Source of the DNA: JAFGCL01 sp964492335
GTDB lineage: Bacteria > Chloroflexota > Dehalococcoidia > UBA2247 > RBG-13-53-26
Direction of reading: 5' to 3'
Assembly: GCA_964492335.1 (NCBI GenBank)
Contig: CAZBJX010000001.1
Coordinates: 62,001-126,000, forward strand
DNA length: 64,000 nucleotides
Shown: piece by piece, positions 21,404 through 30,259 of the stretch
How positions within the stretch are numbered: position 1 is the first letter of the stretch
Layout: every line of letters starts with the position of its first letter
The notes under the pieces: generated by a model
Told to the model about the DNA's origin: nothing
Seen by the model: the letters and a program-made list of their open reading frames with translations, nothing else
Database searches by the model: none
Translations under genes and position numbers: made by a program

Positions 21404-23020
21404 GTGAAGACCGAGTTCGTTATTGCTCTTACCCAGCTGGCGGCCGAGAGGAACCTGCCGAAGGAAGTCATCCTCAGGACCATGGAGTCGGCCCTGGTCC
21501 CCATCTTCCAGAAGACCAGTTTCGCCAAGGACCAGGAGATCTGGGTCAGGATCTCCTCGCAGACCGGCGAGGTCAAGGTGTTCACCCGGAAGACCGTGGT
21601 GAAGCGGCGCCGGGACCCGCGCCTGGAGATGCTCCTCTCCGAGGCCAGGAAGCACAAGCCCGAAGCCCAGGTGGGTGATGTCCTGGAGGTGGAGGCAACG
21701 CCGGAGGACGCCGGGCGGATCGCCGCCCAGACCGCCAAGCAGGTCATCCTGCAGCGGCTACGCGAGGCGGAGCGCGATGCCATCTACGGGGAGTATGTTG
21801 ACAAAGAGGGAGACATTGTCAGCGGCGTGGTGCACGCCGTGGAGGCCAAGCATGTCTCCATCGACCTGGGCAAGGCGGAGGGCATCCTCCAGTCAACCGA
21901 GCAGATGGTTGCGGACCACTACCGCATCGGGCAGCGGCTGAAGCTGTACCTGCTGAAGGTCCAGCGCACTGCGAGGGGGACCCAGCTCATGCTGTCGCGG
22001 ACCCACCAGGGCCTGCTGCGTCGCCTTTTTGAGCTGGAGGTCCCCGAGATCTTCAACCGCACGGTGGAGATCAAGTCCGTTGCCCGGGAGCCGGGGGTGC
22101 GCAGCAAGGTGGCCGTGGTCGCCAGCCAGGAGGGCGTCGACGCGGTCGGCTCCTGCCTGGGCTTGCGCAGTATCCGGATCCAGAACATAACCAAGGAGCT
22201 GGGCGGAGAGAAGATCGACGTCATCCAGTGGCATCCCGATCCCGCCGTCTTCATCGGCAACGCCCTCAGCCCGGCGATCACCACCAGCGTTGAGGTCAGC
22301 GGCGACGAGAAGAGCGCCAGCGTGGTGGTGCCGGACAGGCAGCTGTCCCTGGCCATAGGCAAGGGCGGGCAGAACGCCCGGCTGGCGGCCAGGCTCACCG
22401 GCTGGAGGATTGACATAAAGAGCACATCGATGGTTGAAGCTGCGGCTCCCCCGAAGGCCGAAGAGGTGCCCGGGGCCGAGGAGGCGGTGGTGGTGGCAGA
22501 GGTGGCAGAGGCGGTGGAGGCGGCGGCCGAAGCCGTGGCCGCGGTGGAGGCGGTGGAGGCGCTGGCCGGGCCGGCAGAGGCTCCGGCGGTGGAAGCCGGG
22601 GAGCCCCCGCCTGTCGTGGAGGAGGTCAAGCCAGCCCCCGTGCAGGCCAGGCCGGCGCCCAGGGCCAGGCCGGAGGAAGCAGCCCCGCCCCAGGAGGAGG
22701 CCGCGCCCAGGACCCTTACCTTCGAGGAGGTACTCTCCCAGCTGGAGGCCATACCGGAGCGCCGCGGGCGGCCCCGCCGTGTTGTCGATGACAAGATAGG
22801 CATAGTCATCGACAACAAGCCCAAGAAGGGCAAGAAGACGGGTCAGGCTGACGAGGAGCCGGGGGTGAAGCCCAAGGCCAAGAAGGCGGCCAAGCGCCGC
22901 GTTACCGTTGAGGACGAGGACCTCATGGACGATGACGACCTGGCTGGGGACGACCTGGCCGGGGACGACCTGATTGAGGATGAGGGGTTTGAGGAAGAGG
23001 GGTTTGAGGAAGACCAGTAG
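21404..23020 (+). CDS. nusA: Transcription termination/antitermination factor NusA with long acidic tail
   Basis: A 538-residue NusA. The N-terminal RNA-polymerase-binding domain (residues 1-125), an S1 domain (GDIVSGVVHAVEAKHVSIDL) and two KH domains (EPGVRSKVAVVA, LAIGKGGQNARLAARLTGW) are intact. From about residue 345 there is a low-complexity tail of 190 residues: first Ala/Val/Glu/Pro-rich, then Lys-rich, then Asp/Glu repeats (DDLAGDDLAGDDLIEDEG). NusA modulates pausing, termination and antitermination. The GTG start at 21404 gives the usual N-terminus. First gene of nusA-ylxR-infB-rbfA-truB; rimP is absent. Confidence 0.95.
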   Translation: MKTEFVIALTQLAAERNLPKEVILRTMESALVPIFQKTSFAKDQEIWVRISSQTGEVKVFTRKTVVKRRRDPRLEMLLSEARKHKPEAQVGDVLEVEATPEDAGRIAAQTAKQVILQRLREAERDAIYGEYVDKEGDIVSGVVHAVEAKHVSIDLGKAEGILQSTEQMVADHYRIGQRLKLYLLKVQRTARGTQLMLSRTHQGLLRRLFELEVPEIFNRTVEIKSVAREPGVRSKVAVVASQEGVDAVGSCLGLRSIRIQNITKELGGEKIDVIQWHPDPAVFIGNALSPAITTSVEVSGDEKSASVVVPDRQLSLAIGKGGQNARLAARLTGWRIDIKSTSMVEAAAPPKAEEVPGAEEAVVVAEVAEAVEAAAEAVAAVEAVEALAGPAEAPAVEAGEPPPVVEEVKPAPVQARPAPRARPEEAAPPQEEAAPRTLTFEEVLSQLEAIPERRGRPRRVVDDKIGIVIDNKPKKGKKTGQADEEPGVKPKAKKAAKRRVTVEDEDLMDDDDLAGDDLAGDDLIEDEGFEEEGFEEDQ

Positions 23021-23348
23021 CGCGGCCGGGCCCGCAATCCGCCGTCACGTCCCGGAGAGGACCTGTGTGGGCTGTCGCGAGGTGAAGCCGAAGCGGGAGC
23101 TGGTGAGGCTTGTATGCGGCCCGGGGGGTGTGGTGGAAGTGGACTTGTCGGGCCGCCGGCCGGGCAGGGGGGCCTACCTGTGCTGCGCGCCGGAGTGCTG
23201 GCAGAAGGGGGTCAACAGAGGGAAGCTGGAGCATGCCCTGCGAAGCAGGCTCAGCGTCGAAGACAGGGCCAGACTCATGGAGATGGGAGGGGCGATCACG
23301 ATCAGGGAGTCCAGGGATGAGTCGGACCGGATGGGAGAGGTCAGGTAA
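22980..23348 (+). CDS. ylxR: YlxR family RNA-binding protein
   Basis: A 122-residue YlxR/DUF448 protein. The family signature RTCVGCREVKPKRELVRL and GRRPGRGAYLC are visible, with CxxC and CC...C cysteines. YlxR proteins bind RNA and in some bacteria modulate RNase P. The N-terminus is uncertain: the ATG at 22980 overlaps the nusA coding end by 41 bases and has no good ribosome-binding site. The stop TAA overlaps the infB ATG. Position between nusA and infB is the standard one. Confidence 0.85.
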   Translation: MRGLRKRGLRKTSSAAGPAIRRHVPERTCVGCREVKPKRELVRLVCGPGGVVEVDLSGRRPGRGAYLCCAPECWQKGVNRGKLEHALRSRLSVEDRARLMEMGGAITIRESRDESDRMGEVR

Positions 23349-25126
23349 TGGCCAAGAGCACCGCAAACCAGGGCCCGCCCTCTGAAGGCGAGCGCCGGAT
23401 CGAGCTGCCTCCAACGATAACGGTCAAACAGCTGGCTGAGGCGCTGGGCATCAGCGGGGTTGAGGTGATCAAGCAGCTGATGCAGAACGGCGTCATGGCC
23501 GGCATCAATCAGTCCATCGACTACGTTACGGCAGCCATCATCGCCGCGGACTTGGGCTACGAAGTCACCGAGAAGGCCGAAGCAGAGGTGGAGGCGGCGG
23601 TCTGCGAAGAAGACCGGGCCGGTATGCAGCCCCGGCCGCCGGTGGTCACGGTCATGGGCCACATCGACCATGGCAAGACCCGGCTGCTGGACGCCATCCG
23701 CCAGACGAACGTGATAGCCTCTGAGGCCGGCGGCATCACCCAGCACATCGGCGCTTACCAGGTGGAGGTCCAGGGGAGGAAGATCACCTTCCTGGACACC
23801 CCGGGCCACGAGGCCTTCACGGCCATGCGGGCCAGGGGGGCCAGGGTCACCGATGTGGCGGTGCTGGTGGTGGCAGTGGATGACGGGGTCATGCCGCAGA
23901 CGCTGGAGGCCGTGGACCATGCCAAGGCGGCCGGCGTGGCCATTGTGGTGGCCCTGAACAAGATCGACAAGCCAGGCGTCAACCTGGACCGGGTCAAGCA
24001 GCAGCTGGCCGAGGTGGGGCTGGTGGTGGAGGAGTGGGGAGGCAACACCGTCTGCGTCCCCATCTCGGCCAAGATGAAGAAGGGCATCACCGACCTCCTG
24101 GAGAGCATCCTGGTGGTAGCCGAGATGCTGGAGCTGGAGGCCAACCCCGACTGCGCCGCCGCCGGGGTGGTCATCGAGGCCGGCCTGGACAAGAACAAGG
24201 GCCCCATGGCCACCGTGCTGGTGGAGCGGGGGACGCTGAAGCCGGGCGATGCCCTGGTGGTGGGCGAGACGTGGGGCAAGGTGAAGGCCATGTTCAACGA
24301 CGCCGGGAAGCGTGTTAAGAAGGCCGGGCCGGCGACGCCGGTGAAGATACTGGGCCTCTCCGGCGCTCCCCAGGCGGGCGATACCCTGGTGGTGGCTCCC
24401 AGCGATCGGGACGCGCGGGCCACCGCCCAGAAGCGGCTCATGGAGAGGCAGCAGAAGATCATCCGGCCGGTGAGGCCGGTGAAGCTGGACGACGTGTATG
24501 CCCAGATCAAGGCGGGCCAGGCCAAGGAGCTGAACTTGATCCTGAAGACCGACGTTCAGGGGAGCATCGAGCCCATCAAGGACTCCATAGAGCGCCTGGG
24601 GGCCGAGGGCATCAACGTCAGGATCATTCATACCGGGGCCGGCAATATCACCGAGGGCGACGTTCTGCTGGCGCTGGCCTCCAAGGGCGTCATCATAGGC
24701 TTCCACACCACCCCCACCGTCGGCGCCCAGCGCATGGCGGAGGCCGAGGGGGTGGACATCCGCTTGTACGACATCATCTACAACCTGATCGAGGACATCG
24801 AGCGGGCGGTGAAGGGCTTGAAGGAGCCCGAGTATGTCGAGGTGGTGGAGGCCCGGGCCGAGGTCAGGGCGGTCTTCTCCGCCGGCAAGAAGGACAAGGC
24901 GGCCGGGTTGATAGTCAGCGAAGGGAAGCTGCGGCGCGACGCCCTGGTCAAGGTCATCCGCAAGGGGCAGGTGGTCCACCAGGGGAAGATCGCCGGCCTC
25001 AGGCGGTTCAAGGACGATGTCAAGGAAGTGGCCACCGGCACCGAGTGCGGCCTGGCGCTGGAGGGATTCAACGCCTTCGAGCCGGGCGATATCATTGAGG
25101 CCTATCGGAGAGAGAAGGTAGGATGA
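23348..25126 (+). CDS. infB: Translation initiation factor IF-2
   Basis: A 592-residue IF-2 with only a short N-terminal region (one IF2_N module, TVKQLAEALGISGVEVI) before the G domain. GTPase motifs are GHIDHGKT (residues 104-111), DTPGHEAF and NKID. Domains II to IV follow, with LKTDVQGSIEPIKDSIERLG in the C-terminal part. The long N-terminal extension of many bacterial IF-2 proteins is missing, as in Dehalococcoidia. It positions initiator tRNA on the ribosome. It overlaps ylxR and rbfA by single-codon junctions, implying coupled translation. Confidence 0.96.
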   Translation: MAKSTANQGPPSEGERRIELPPTITVKQLAEALGISGVEVIKQLMQNGVMAGINQSIDYVTAAIIAADLGYEVTEKAEAEVEAAVCEEDRAGMQPRPPVVTVMGHIDHGKTRLLDAIRQTNVIASEAGGITQHIGAYQVEVQGRKITFLDTPGHEAFTAMRARGARVTDVAVLVVAVDDGVMPQTLEAVDHAKAAGVAIVVALNKIDKPGVNLDRVKQQLAEVGLVVEEWGGNTVCVPISAKMKKGITDLLESILVVAEMLELEANPDCAAAGVVIEAGLDKNKGPMATVLVERGTLKPGDALVVGETWGKVKAMFNDAGKRVKKAGPATPVKILGLSGAPQAGDTLVVAPSDRDARATAQKRLMERQQKIIRPVRPVKLDDVYAQIKAGQAKELNLILKTDVQGSIEPIKDSIERLGAEGINVRIIHTGAGNITEGDVLLALASKGVIIGFHTTPTVGAQRMAEAEGVDIRLYDIIYNLIEDIERAVKGLKEPEYVEVVEARAEVRAVFSAGKKDKAAGLIVSEGKLRRDALVKVIRKGQVVHQGKIAGLRRFKDDVKEVATGTECGLALEGFNAFEPGDIIEAYRREKVG

Positions 25127-25497
25127 GCCGGCGCACTGAGCGCTTGAATCATCTGATCCGTCAGGAGATCACCGATCTGCTCCAGCGCGAAGCCAAGGAC
25201 CCCCGCCTGGCCGTCATGGTCAGCGTTACCCGGGTCGCCGTTTCCGCCGACCTGCACCATGCCAGGGTCTATGTCAGCGTCATGGGCACGGAGGAAGAGA
25301 AGAAGGGCCTGGTGGAAGGCCTGCATGCCGCCTCCGGCTTCCTCCGGCGGGAGCTGGCCGGACGGCTGACCCTGCGCCATACCCCCGAGCTGAGCTTCGT
25401 CTATGACGACACCATGGAGCAGGCGGGGAAGGTCATCCATCTGATAGACCAGGTCAGGGCCAGCGAATCCGCGACGCGGGAGACGGGTGAGCGTTGA
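25123..25497 (+). CDS. rbfA: Ribosome-binding factor A
   Basis: A 124-residue KH-fold protein. Visible features are the N-terminal RTERLNHLIRQEITDLLQRE, DPRLAVMVSVTRVAVSADL and LRHTPELSFVYDDTMEQ. RbfA assists 16S rRNA maturation in the 30S subunit. The ATG overlaps the infB stop (ATGA), and the end overlaps the truB start by 11 bases. Confidence 0.94.
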   Translation: MSRRTERLNHLIRQEITDLLQREAKDPRLAVMVSVTRVAVSADLHHARVYVSVMGTEEEKKGLVEGLHAASGFLRRELAGRLTLRHTPELSFVYDDTMEQAGKVIHLIDQVRASESATRETGER

Positions 25498-26434
25498 CGG
25501 GATCCTCAACGTCCTCAAGCCGGCCGGCAAGACCTCCTTTGCAGTAGTCTCGCTGGTGCGCCGCTGGAGCGGGGAGCGCCGCGTGGGCCATGCCGGGACA
25601 CTGGACCCAGATGCCACCGGAGTACTGGTCGTCTGCCTGGGCCAGGCCACGCGCATCGTGGAGTACCTGGCCAGGGCTACCAAGTCCTACCGGGCCGAAA
25701 TCGAGCTGGGGGTGACCACCGACACGTATGACGCGGCGGGCACGGTGGTCGGCAGGTGCGACCCTTCTGCGGTCCGGGAGGACCGGGTGCGGGAGGTGCT
25801 GGGCGTGTTTCGTGGCATCCTGGCCCAGGTGCCGCCCATGCACAGCGCCGTTCACTACAGGGGGAAGAGGCTCTACGAGCTGGCCCGCAGGGGGCTGGAA
25901 GTGGACCGGGAGCCCCGCCGAGTGGAGGTCTTCCGCCTGGAGTTGCTGGAGTGGCGCCCGCCGGGGATCACCATTGAGGTGGACTGCAGCGGGGGCACCT
26001 ATATCCGATCGCTGGCCCATGACATCGGGCTGGCCCTGGGCTGCGGCGCCCATCTTCGGAAGCTGGTGCGGCTCAGGAGCGAGCCCTTTCACATTGACGG
26101 CGCTACTCCCCTGGAGTCCCTGGAGGCGGCCTTCTCCGGCGATGGCTGGCGGGCCTGCCTGCACCCCATGGACGAGGTGCTGCTGCACTGGCCGGCGGCC
26201 ATCCTGGACAGCCGGTTGGAGGCCATGGTCGGGAGTGGGGTGGATGTGGAACTGTACTTCGCCGGGGACGGCGGACCTGCGGGCTGCCGCTGCCGCGCCT
26301 ACTCCCCGGATGGCCGCTTCCTGGCGGTCCTGACCAGGACCGAAGCCGGGCTCTGGCACCCGGAGAAGGTGTTCAATGCCTGCAACCGCTCCTCCGGAGA
26401 GAAGGGCCCGCCCTGCTCTTCCAGCCAGGAATGA
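25487..26434 (+). CDS. truB: tRNA pseudouridine(55) synthase
   Basis: A 315-residue TruB. The catalytic Asp is in GHAGTLDPDATGVLVV, and the RNA-binding GTYIRSLAHDIGLALGCGAH block is intact. A PUA-like domain occupies the C-terminal 80 residues (EVLLHWPAAILDS...). It converts U55 to pseudouridine in the T-loop of tRNAs. The GTG start at 25487 is inside the rbfA end. It is the last gene of the nusA operon; a GC stem follows. Confidence 0.95.
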   Translation: MSVDGILNVLKPAGKTSFAVVSLVRRWSGERRVGHAGTLDPDATGVLVVCLGQATRIVEYLARATKSYRAEIELGVTTDTYDAAGTVVGRCDPSAVREDRVREVLGVFRGILAQVPPMHSAVHYRGKRLYELARRGLEVDREPRRVEVFRLELLEWRPPGITIEVDCSGGTYIRSLAHDIGLALGCGAHLRKLVRLRSEPFHIDGATPLESLEAAFSGDGWRACLHPMDEVLLHWPAAILDSRLEAMVGSGVDVELYFAGDGGPAGCRCRAYSPDGRFLAVLTRTEAGLWHPEKVFNACNRSSGEKGPPCSSSQE

Positions 26435-26437
26435 GTA

Positions 26438-26459
26438 GAGGGCGGGTGGCCCCGCCCTC
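26438..26459. terminator. Hairpin between truB and the convergent zinc-ribbon gene
   Basis: A 9-base stem (GAGGGCGGG with its complement) around a 4-base loop between two convergent genes. No T-run follows, so its strength as a terminator is uncertain. Confidence 0.45.
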
Positions 26460-26469
26460 GAAGAGTCCT

Positions 26470-26784
26470 CTAGTACCGGGCGGCGCTGGGCCTGACCCGG
26501 TCGTAGCACTCCCGGCAATACACCGGCCTGCCGTTTCTGGGTTCGAAGGGCAGTTCCGTTGCCTGGCCGCACTGAGCGCACGTTGCGGGGTACATCTGCC
26601 GCCGGGGCTGGGAATAGCCGGAGGAGGAGCTGCTGCTCCTGGCCTTCCTCGTGGCCCGGCACAGCTGGCAGCGCTTGGGGTCGTTGGTGTATCCCTTGCT
26701 GGCGAAGAACTCCTGCTCAGCGACGGTGAAGATGAAATCAGCGGCGCAGTCGGAGCACTTCAGGGGTCTGTCTGCGAAGCTCAC
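26470..26784 (-). CDS. Two-domain zinc-ribbon protein
   Basis: A 104-residue protein with two zinc ribbons. The first runs from CSDC to CQLC (LKCSDCAADFIFTVAEQEFF, a zf-trcl-like domain), and the second from CAQC to CREC near the end (ATCAQCGQATELPF, GRPVYCRECYD). A Ser-rich linker separates them. The GTG at 26784 is preceded by AGGAGGT at good spacing and is chosen over upstream in-frame codons. Such proteins are predicted nucleic-acid or protein binders; the target is unknown. It converges on truB. Confidence 0.85.
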   Translation of the reverse strand: MSFADRPLKCSDCAADFIFTVAEQEFFASKGYTNDPKRCQLCRATRKARSSSSSSGYSQPRRQMYPATCAQCGQATELPFEPRNGRPVYCRECYDRVRPSAARY

Positions 26785-27045
26785 GTGATGACCTCCTTTC
26801 TTGGCATACTTGGCTAGAGTGGCGGTCATCCAGAGCCCGTCGCAGCGCCTTTGGGGGGCTTACAGACTATTGACAACCTGAACTTTGACCAGTGATCTCA
26901 TCATAGCATGCCGCCGCCGCGCGGGCAAGTGGAGCCGTCGAAGACGGGTGTCAGCGAGTGGATCAACTGCGATATGGTTGCCGGGGGCGATGGTGGGGCG
27001 GCCTCCCAGGGGCCACCCAAGGCCGCGGTGCGGGGTGGGCAAAGA

Positions 27046-27077
27046 GAAAGGGGAGGGCCCCGGGGCCCTCCCCTTTC
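27046..27077. terminator. 32-base perfect palindrome after the beta-helix gene
   Basis: A perfect 16-base inverted repeat (GAAAGGGGAGGGCCCC arm) followed by TCTTTG on the minus strand. It lies 40 bases downstream of the minus-strand stop at 27117 and should terminate that gene. Confidence 0.75.
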
Positions 27078-27116
27078 GGTCAGCCGTTGATCTGTTCTCT
27101 GGTCCGCCTGCCGGCT

Positions 27117-29344
27117 CTAGGCTACCTTCCAGCCGCCGTTGGCCACTACCTGGGCCTGGGTGCTCCAGCCGTAGGAGTTGCCGGAGAAGACCCACCAGTA
27201 GTAGACCTTGCCGCTGTCGGCAAAGCCGGCGGCGGTGTACTGCGTCACGTTGCCCAGCTCCTTCCAGACCTTTCTCACGCTGCCGTTCGACTGCGTGATG
27301 GTCAGGCTGGGGCTGGTGCTCACCACCAGGAAGTACTTGGTGGCCCCGGTGGACGGGCTCCACTTGAAGGTGNNNNNNNNNNNNNNNNNNNNNNNNNNNN
27401 NNNNNNNNNNNNNNNNNNNNNNNNNNNNNNNNNNNNNNNNNNNNNNNNNNNNNNNNNNNNNNNNNNNNNNNNGCTCACCACCAGGAAGTACTTGGTGGCC
27501 CCGGTGGACGGGCTCCACTTGAAGGTGGCCGACGTCCCGGACCGCCGGGCGCCGTTGGCCGGCGAGACCAGGCTCGGGGCGGCGGGCTTGGTGGTGATAG
27601 TGGTGGTGGTGCCGCCCGATGTGCTGGTGGAAGACGCTGCCGTCCCGCTGCTGTTGCTGACGAATTTCCAGCCGCCGTTGGCCACTACCTGGGCCTGGGT
27701 GCTCCAGCCGTAGGAGTTGCCGGAGAAGACCCACCAGTAGTAGACCTTGCCGCTGTCGGCAAAGCCGGCGGCGGTGTACTGCGTCACGTTGCCCAGCTCC
27801 TTCCAGACCTTTCTCACGCTGCCGTTCGACTGCGTGATGGTCAGGCTGGGGCTGGTGCTCACCACCAGGAAGTACTTGGTGGCCCCGGTGGACGGGCTCC
27901 ACTTGAAGGTGACCGATGTCCCGGGGTTGCCGGCGCCGTTGGATGGCGAGTCCAGGCTCGGGGCGGCGGGCCTGGTGGTGATGGTGGTGCTGCCGCCGGA
28001 ATTGCTGCCGGAGTCCGTGTCCGGGGTGTGCGTGCTGCCGGAATTGCTGCCGGAGTCCGTGTCCGGGGTGTGCGTGCTGCCGGAATTGCTGCCGGAGTCC
28101 GTGTCCGGGGTGTACGTGCCGCCGGAATTGCTGCCGGAGTCCGTGTCCGGGGTGTACGTGCCGCCGGAATTGCTCCCGGAAGGCGCTGCCGTCCCGTACC
28201 AGTTGTCGTAGACGTACATGTTGTACTTGGACATGGCGGCCGAGCTGCCCCAGGCGCTGCCGCCGCTTGCCAGCAGGGTGAAGGCGGCGTTGGGTGCTGT
28301 CTCGGAGCACAGCCCGGAGCGGGTGGTCTTCTTGGTCCAGTTGTTGTAGACCCGGCATTCCCTGGCCGGGATCCCCCTGACCCCCACGTTGGGGTGACCG
28401 CCGTTGGCGCTGAAGGTGTTGTGGTGGACCATCAGGGTGCCTCCGGCGCTGGGAGACGCGCTGGCGCCGGCGCCGTGGCAATCAATCTGGTGGTTGTAGT
28501 AGAGCTTGCCGCTGATGTAGTAGATGGAGTCGCCGAAGTCGCAGTACCGCACCTCGTAGTTGTTGTAGCCGGCCTGGCCCATGATGTGGTGCCGGCACGC
28601 CCTGAAGATGCAGTGCTCGACCAGGTAGCTGCAGCCGCCTTCCTCGCTGATCCCGTAGCCGAACCCGTGCTTCTGCATATTGTGGATGTAGCAGTGGTGG
28701 ATCCAGTGGCGGCCATTGGAGCTGTCATCGTTCCATGCCATGCCCCCGCCGAAGAAGTAGATGCCTCCCTCGGCGAACTCGCCTATGTCGCAGTTCTCTA
28801 TCTCAATGCGCTTGGCGCCCCTCAGTCCCCTGAGGGCGCAGTTTCTGGGCCCTGACGTGGCGGCCACGCCCCCCGGCCCTTCAAAGACGACCCCCGAGAC
28901 AACGCAGTTCGAGGACAGCCAGAGTATGGGGCACATGAAGGAGCCCGCCCTGAAGGTGGTCTTGATCTTGCCGCCCGTCGCTCCGTTCTCTCCGCGGTTG
29001 GAGGCCAGGGCAACGCCCGGCTTCAGGGTCTTGGCGTATTCGGATGAGAGGGTGATGACGGCCCCGCCCCTGATCCAGATGACCTGGCCCGACGTGGCCC
29101 GATTGATGGCGTCGGTCAGCTCGCCGGCCGTGGAAACCACGTAGTTCGCCGAGGACTGGGAGTAGCCATGGCTGGACCGGAATCCCTGGCCGCCGCCCGT
29201 GGGGTTGCTTGAGGTGCCGGCGCCGGCGCCGTACTGGGTGGCCCCCTGGACCGCCGGGCCCCGGACAAACGGGACGGCGATCAGGGCTGCCAGGATGGCG
29301 AAGGCCGCTACGATACAGGCAACTGCCTTGTGTCTTGCCAACAT
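27117..29344 (-). CDS. Secreted right-handed beta-helix (pectate-lyase-like) protein with near-identical C-terminal modules; assembly gap inside
   Basis: The first 35 residues are a signal peptide (IVAAFAILAALIAVPFV). Residues 60-390 form a right-handed beta-helix like pectate lyases and other parallel beta-helix enzymes (ELTDAINRATSGQVIWIRGG, HWIHHCYIHNMQKHGFGYG, LMVHHNTFSANGG). A linker of 14-residue repeats (SGSNSGGTYTPDTD-like) follows. Then come fibronectin-like modules of about 80 residues (TFKWSPSTGATKYFLVV, KVYYWWVFSGNSYGWST). The 100 N run at 27373-27472 breaks the frame as written, but merging the identical 55-base flanks restores one 690-residue frame to the stop at 27117. The substrate is probably a polysaccharide, though catalytic Arg/Lys/Asp residues were not confirmed. 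Confidence 0.85.
27127..27372 (-). repeat. 246-base exact repeat, C-terminal module copy
   Basis: Identical base for base by eye to 27666-27911. It encodes the fibronectin-like module next to the C-terminus of the beta-helix protein. Exact identity suggests very recent duplication or gene conversion. Confidence 0.9.
27373..27472. other. Assembly gap (100 N) inside the beta-helix gene
   Basis: A run of exactly 100 N, the conventional unknown-length scaffold gap. The 55 bases before it (27318-27372) and the 55 bases after it (27473-27527) are identical, as expected when two contigs that overlap by one k-mer are scaffolded without being merged. Confidence 0.95.
27666..27911 (-). repeat. 246-base exact repeat, first module copy
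   Basis: This is the partner of 27127-27372. It codes for the first C-terminal module of the beta-helix protein and is joined to the beta-helix through the 42-base repeats. Confidence 0.9.
27995..28162 (-). repeat. Four tandem 42-base repeats in the linker of the beta-helix protein
   Basis: Four head-to-tail 42-base units plus a partial fifth encode a Ser/Gly/Asp/Thr linker of 14-residue units (SGSNSGGTYTPDTD or SGSNSGSTHTPDTD). The first two and last two units differ by a few bases. Confidence 0.9.
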
Positions 29345-30259
29345 GTTTGTCAGTCTCCTTTGCTTAAGTAGCGTTCCCCGATTGGCTCTACGGGGCCCCG
29401 GCGGCGCTGCCCGTGATTATGTATCACGCGGGAGCGCGGGCTTGCCGGGTGCTCGTGAGCGGGACCCAGCCGGGTCAATCACCAAATGCCAACAGGATCT
29501 CTGTGCCAGGCATCTGCGTGGGGCTGGGTGTATCAGGGTGTGATGCTGCATGTTGTCTGGGGTTCAGAGCGCCCGGGGCGGAGCGCGGCTGCGGATGATC
29601 CTGACATTGGGGGTGGAGTAGGAGTGTTGTTTGTTCTGAGGGAGAGTGCAGAGGCGGTGGGTCGAGGTGGGGTCCAGGAGGGCCGAGTTCAGGACCTCCA
29701 CTGCCGGCCGGTAGCGGAGGACCCGTTGCCACATTGGCAGGAAGAGGCGCTCCGCGAAAGCCTCGACTGCGGGGTCGCAGAAGAACGTAGCCAGGACCAG
29801 GGCCAGCGTGGCGCTGATGCTGGAGTAGCAGCCCATGGCCACCACGGCCCCGGTGGCGGCGGCGGTCTGAAAGCAGAGAGAAAGGCTCCTGCTTATCGCT
29901 GACTCAGGCCTGGATCTCCATTCCATAGTCTGTCTATTATGACGCCGACGTGGCCCGTCTGGTTCCCCTTCGGACAGGCCCTGGCGAAGGTCCTCACCAT
30001 TATACCCACCCTGGCAAGGGGGGTTGTCTCCCGCCATGCGGACAGATGGGCGCCCTCCATGCCGTGGTCGCCTTGGGGTTGCGCCGCCTGGCCCCGGGCG
30101 GCGGCGATACCCTCCCGTTTCGCCCGCTCCCGGCACCGGCCAGGTGACTCTGTTAAAGATGCCACGACAGTCTACCACGGTGGAAATCCGGGTGGCAAAT
30201 TGGGGGGGGAGGCCGATGGAGTACACTATGAGGTAGCCCAGGTGGAGGGATCAGGCAGG
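29345..30259. other. Long stretch with no confident gene
   Basis: Between the beta-helix gene and the ABC exporter lie 915 bases. The first 60 are the leader of the beta-helix gene on the minus strand, with AAAGGAGAC before its ATG. A possible 120-residue minus-strand gene at 29564-29926 is listed separately with low confidence. From 29930 to 30259 open frames on both strands have Arg/Pro/Gly-rich compositions typical of shadow reading, and I see no gene there. Confidence 0.6.
29564..29926 (-). CDS. Possible small membrane protein (low confidence)
   Basis: A 120-residue open frame from ATG 29926. It has one hydrophobic stretch (AAATGAVVAMGCYSSISATL and LALVLATFFC, about residues 22-50) and a basic, Ser/Arg-rich C-terminus (NVRIIRSRAPPRAL). 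No ribosome-binding site is obvious, although a CATAAT box lies just upstream on the minus strand. No family is recognised. Less GC-biased codon use than the shadow frames around it is the only positive sign. Confidence 0.3.
   Translation of the reverse strand: MEWRSRPESAISRSLSLCFQTAAATGAVVAMGCYSSISATLALVLATFFCDPAVEAFAERLFLPMWQRVLRYRPAVEVLNSALLDPTSTHRLCTLPQNKQHSYSTPNVRIIRSRAPPRAL

Noticed and set aside
23174..24979. A long minus-strand open frame opposite infB
   Set aside because: Antisense to clear IF-2 coding sequence, with no motifs or ribosome-binding site.
27320..27472. True frameshift or premature end of the beta-helix protein
   Set aside because: The apparent frame break coincides with the N run and disappears when the identical 55-base flanks are merged.
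27995..28162. CRISPR-like repeat array
   Set aside because: The 42-base units abut without spacers and encode an in-frame Ser/Gly/Asp linker; no cas genes are present.
29939..30259. Extended N-terminus of the ABC ATPase frame
   Set aside because: The first 107 codons are Pro/Arg/Ala-rich and unlike any ABC protein; the family N-terminus begins at ATG 30260.
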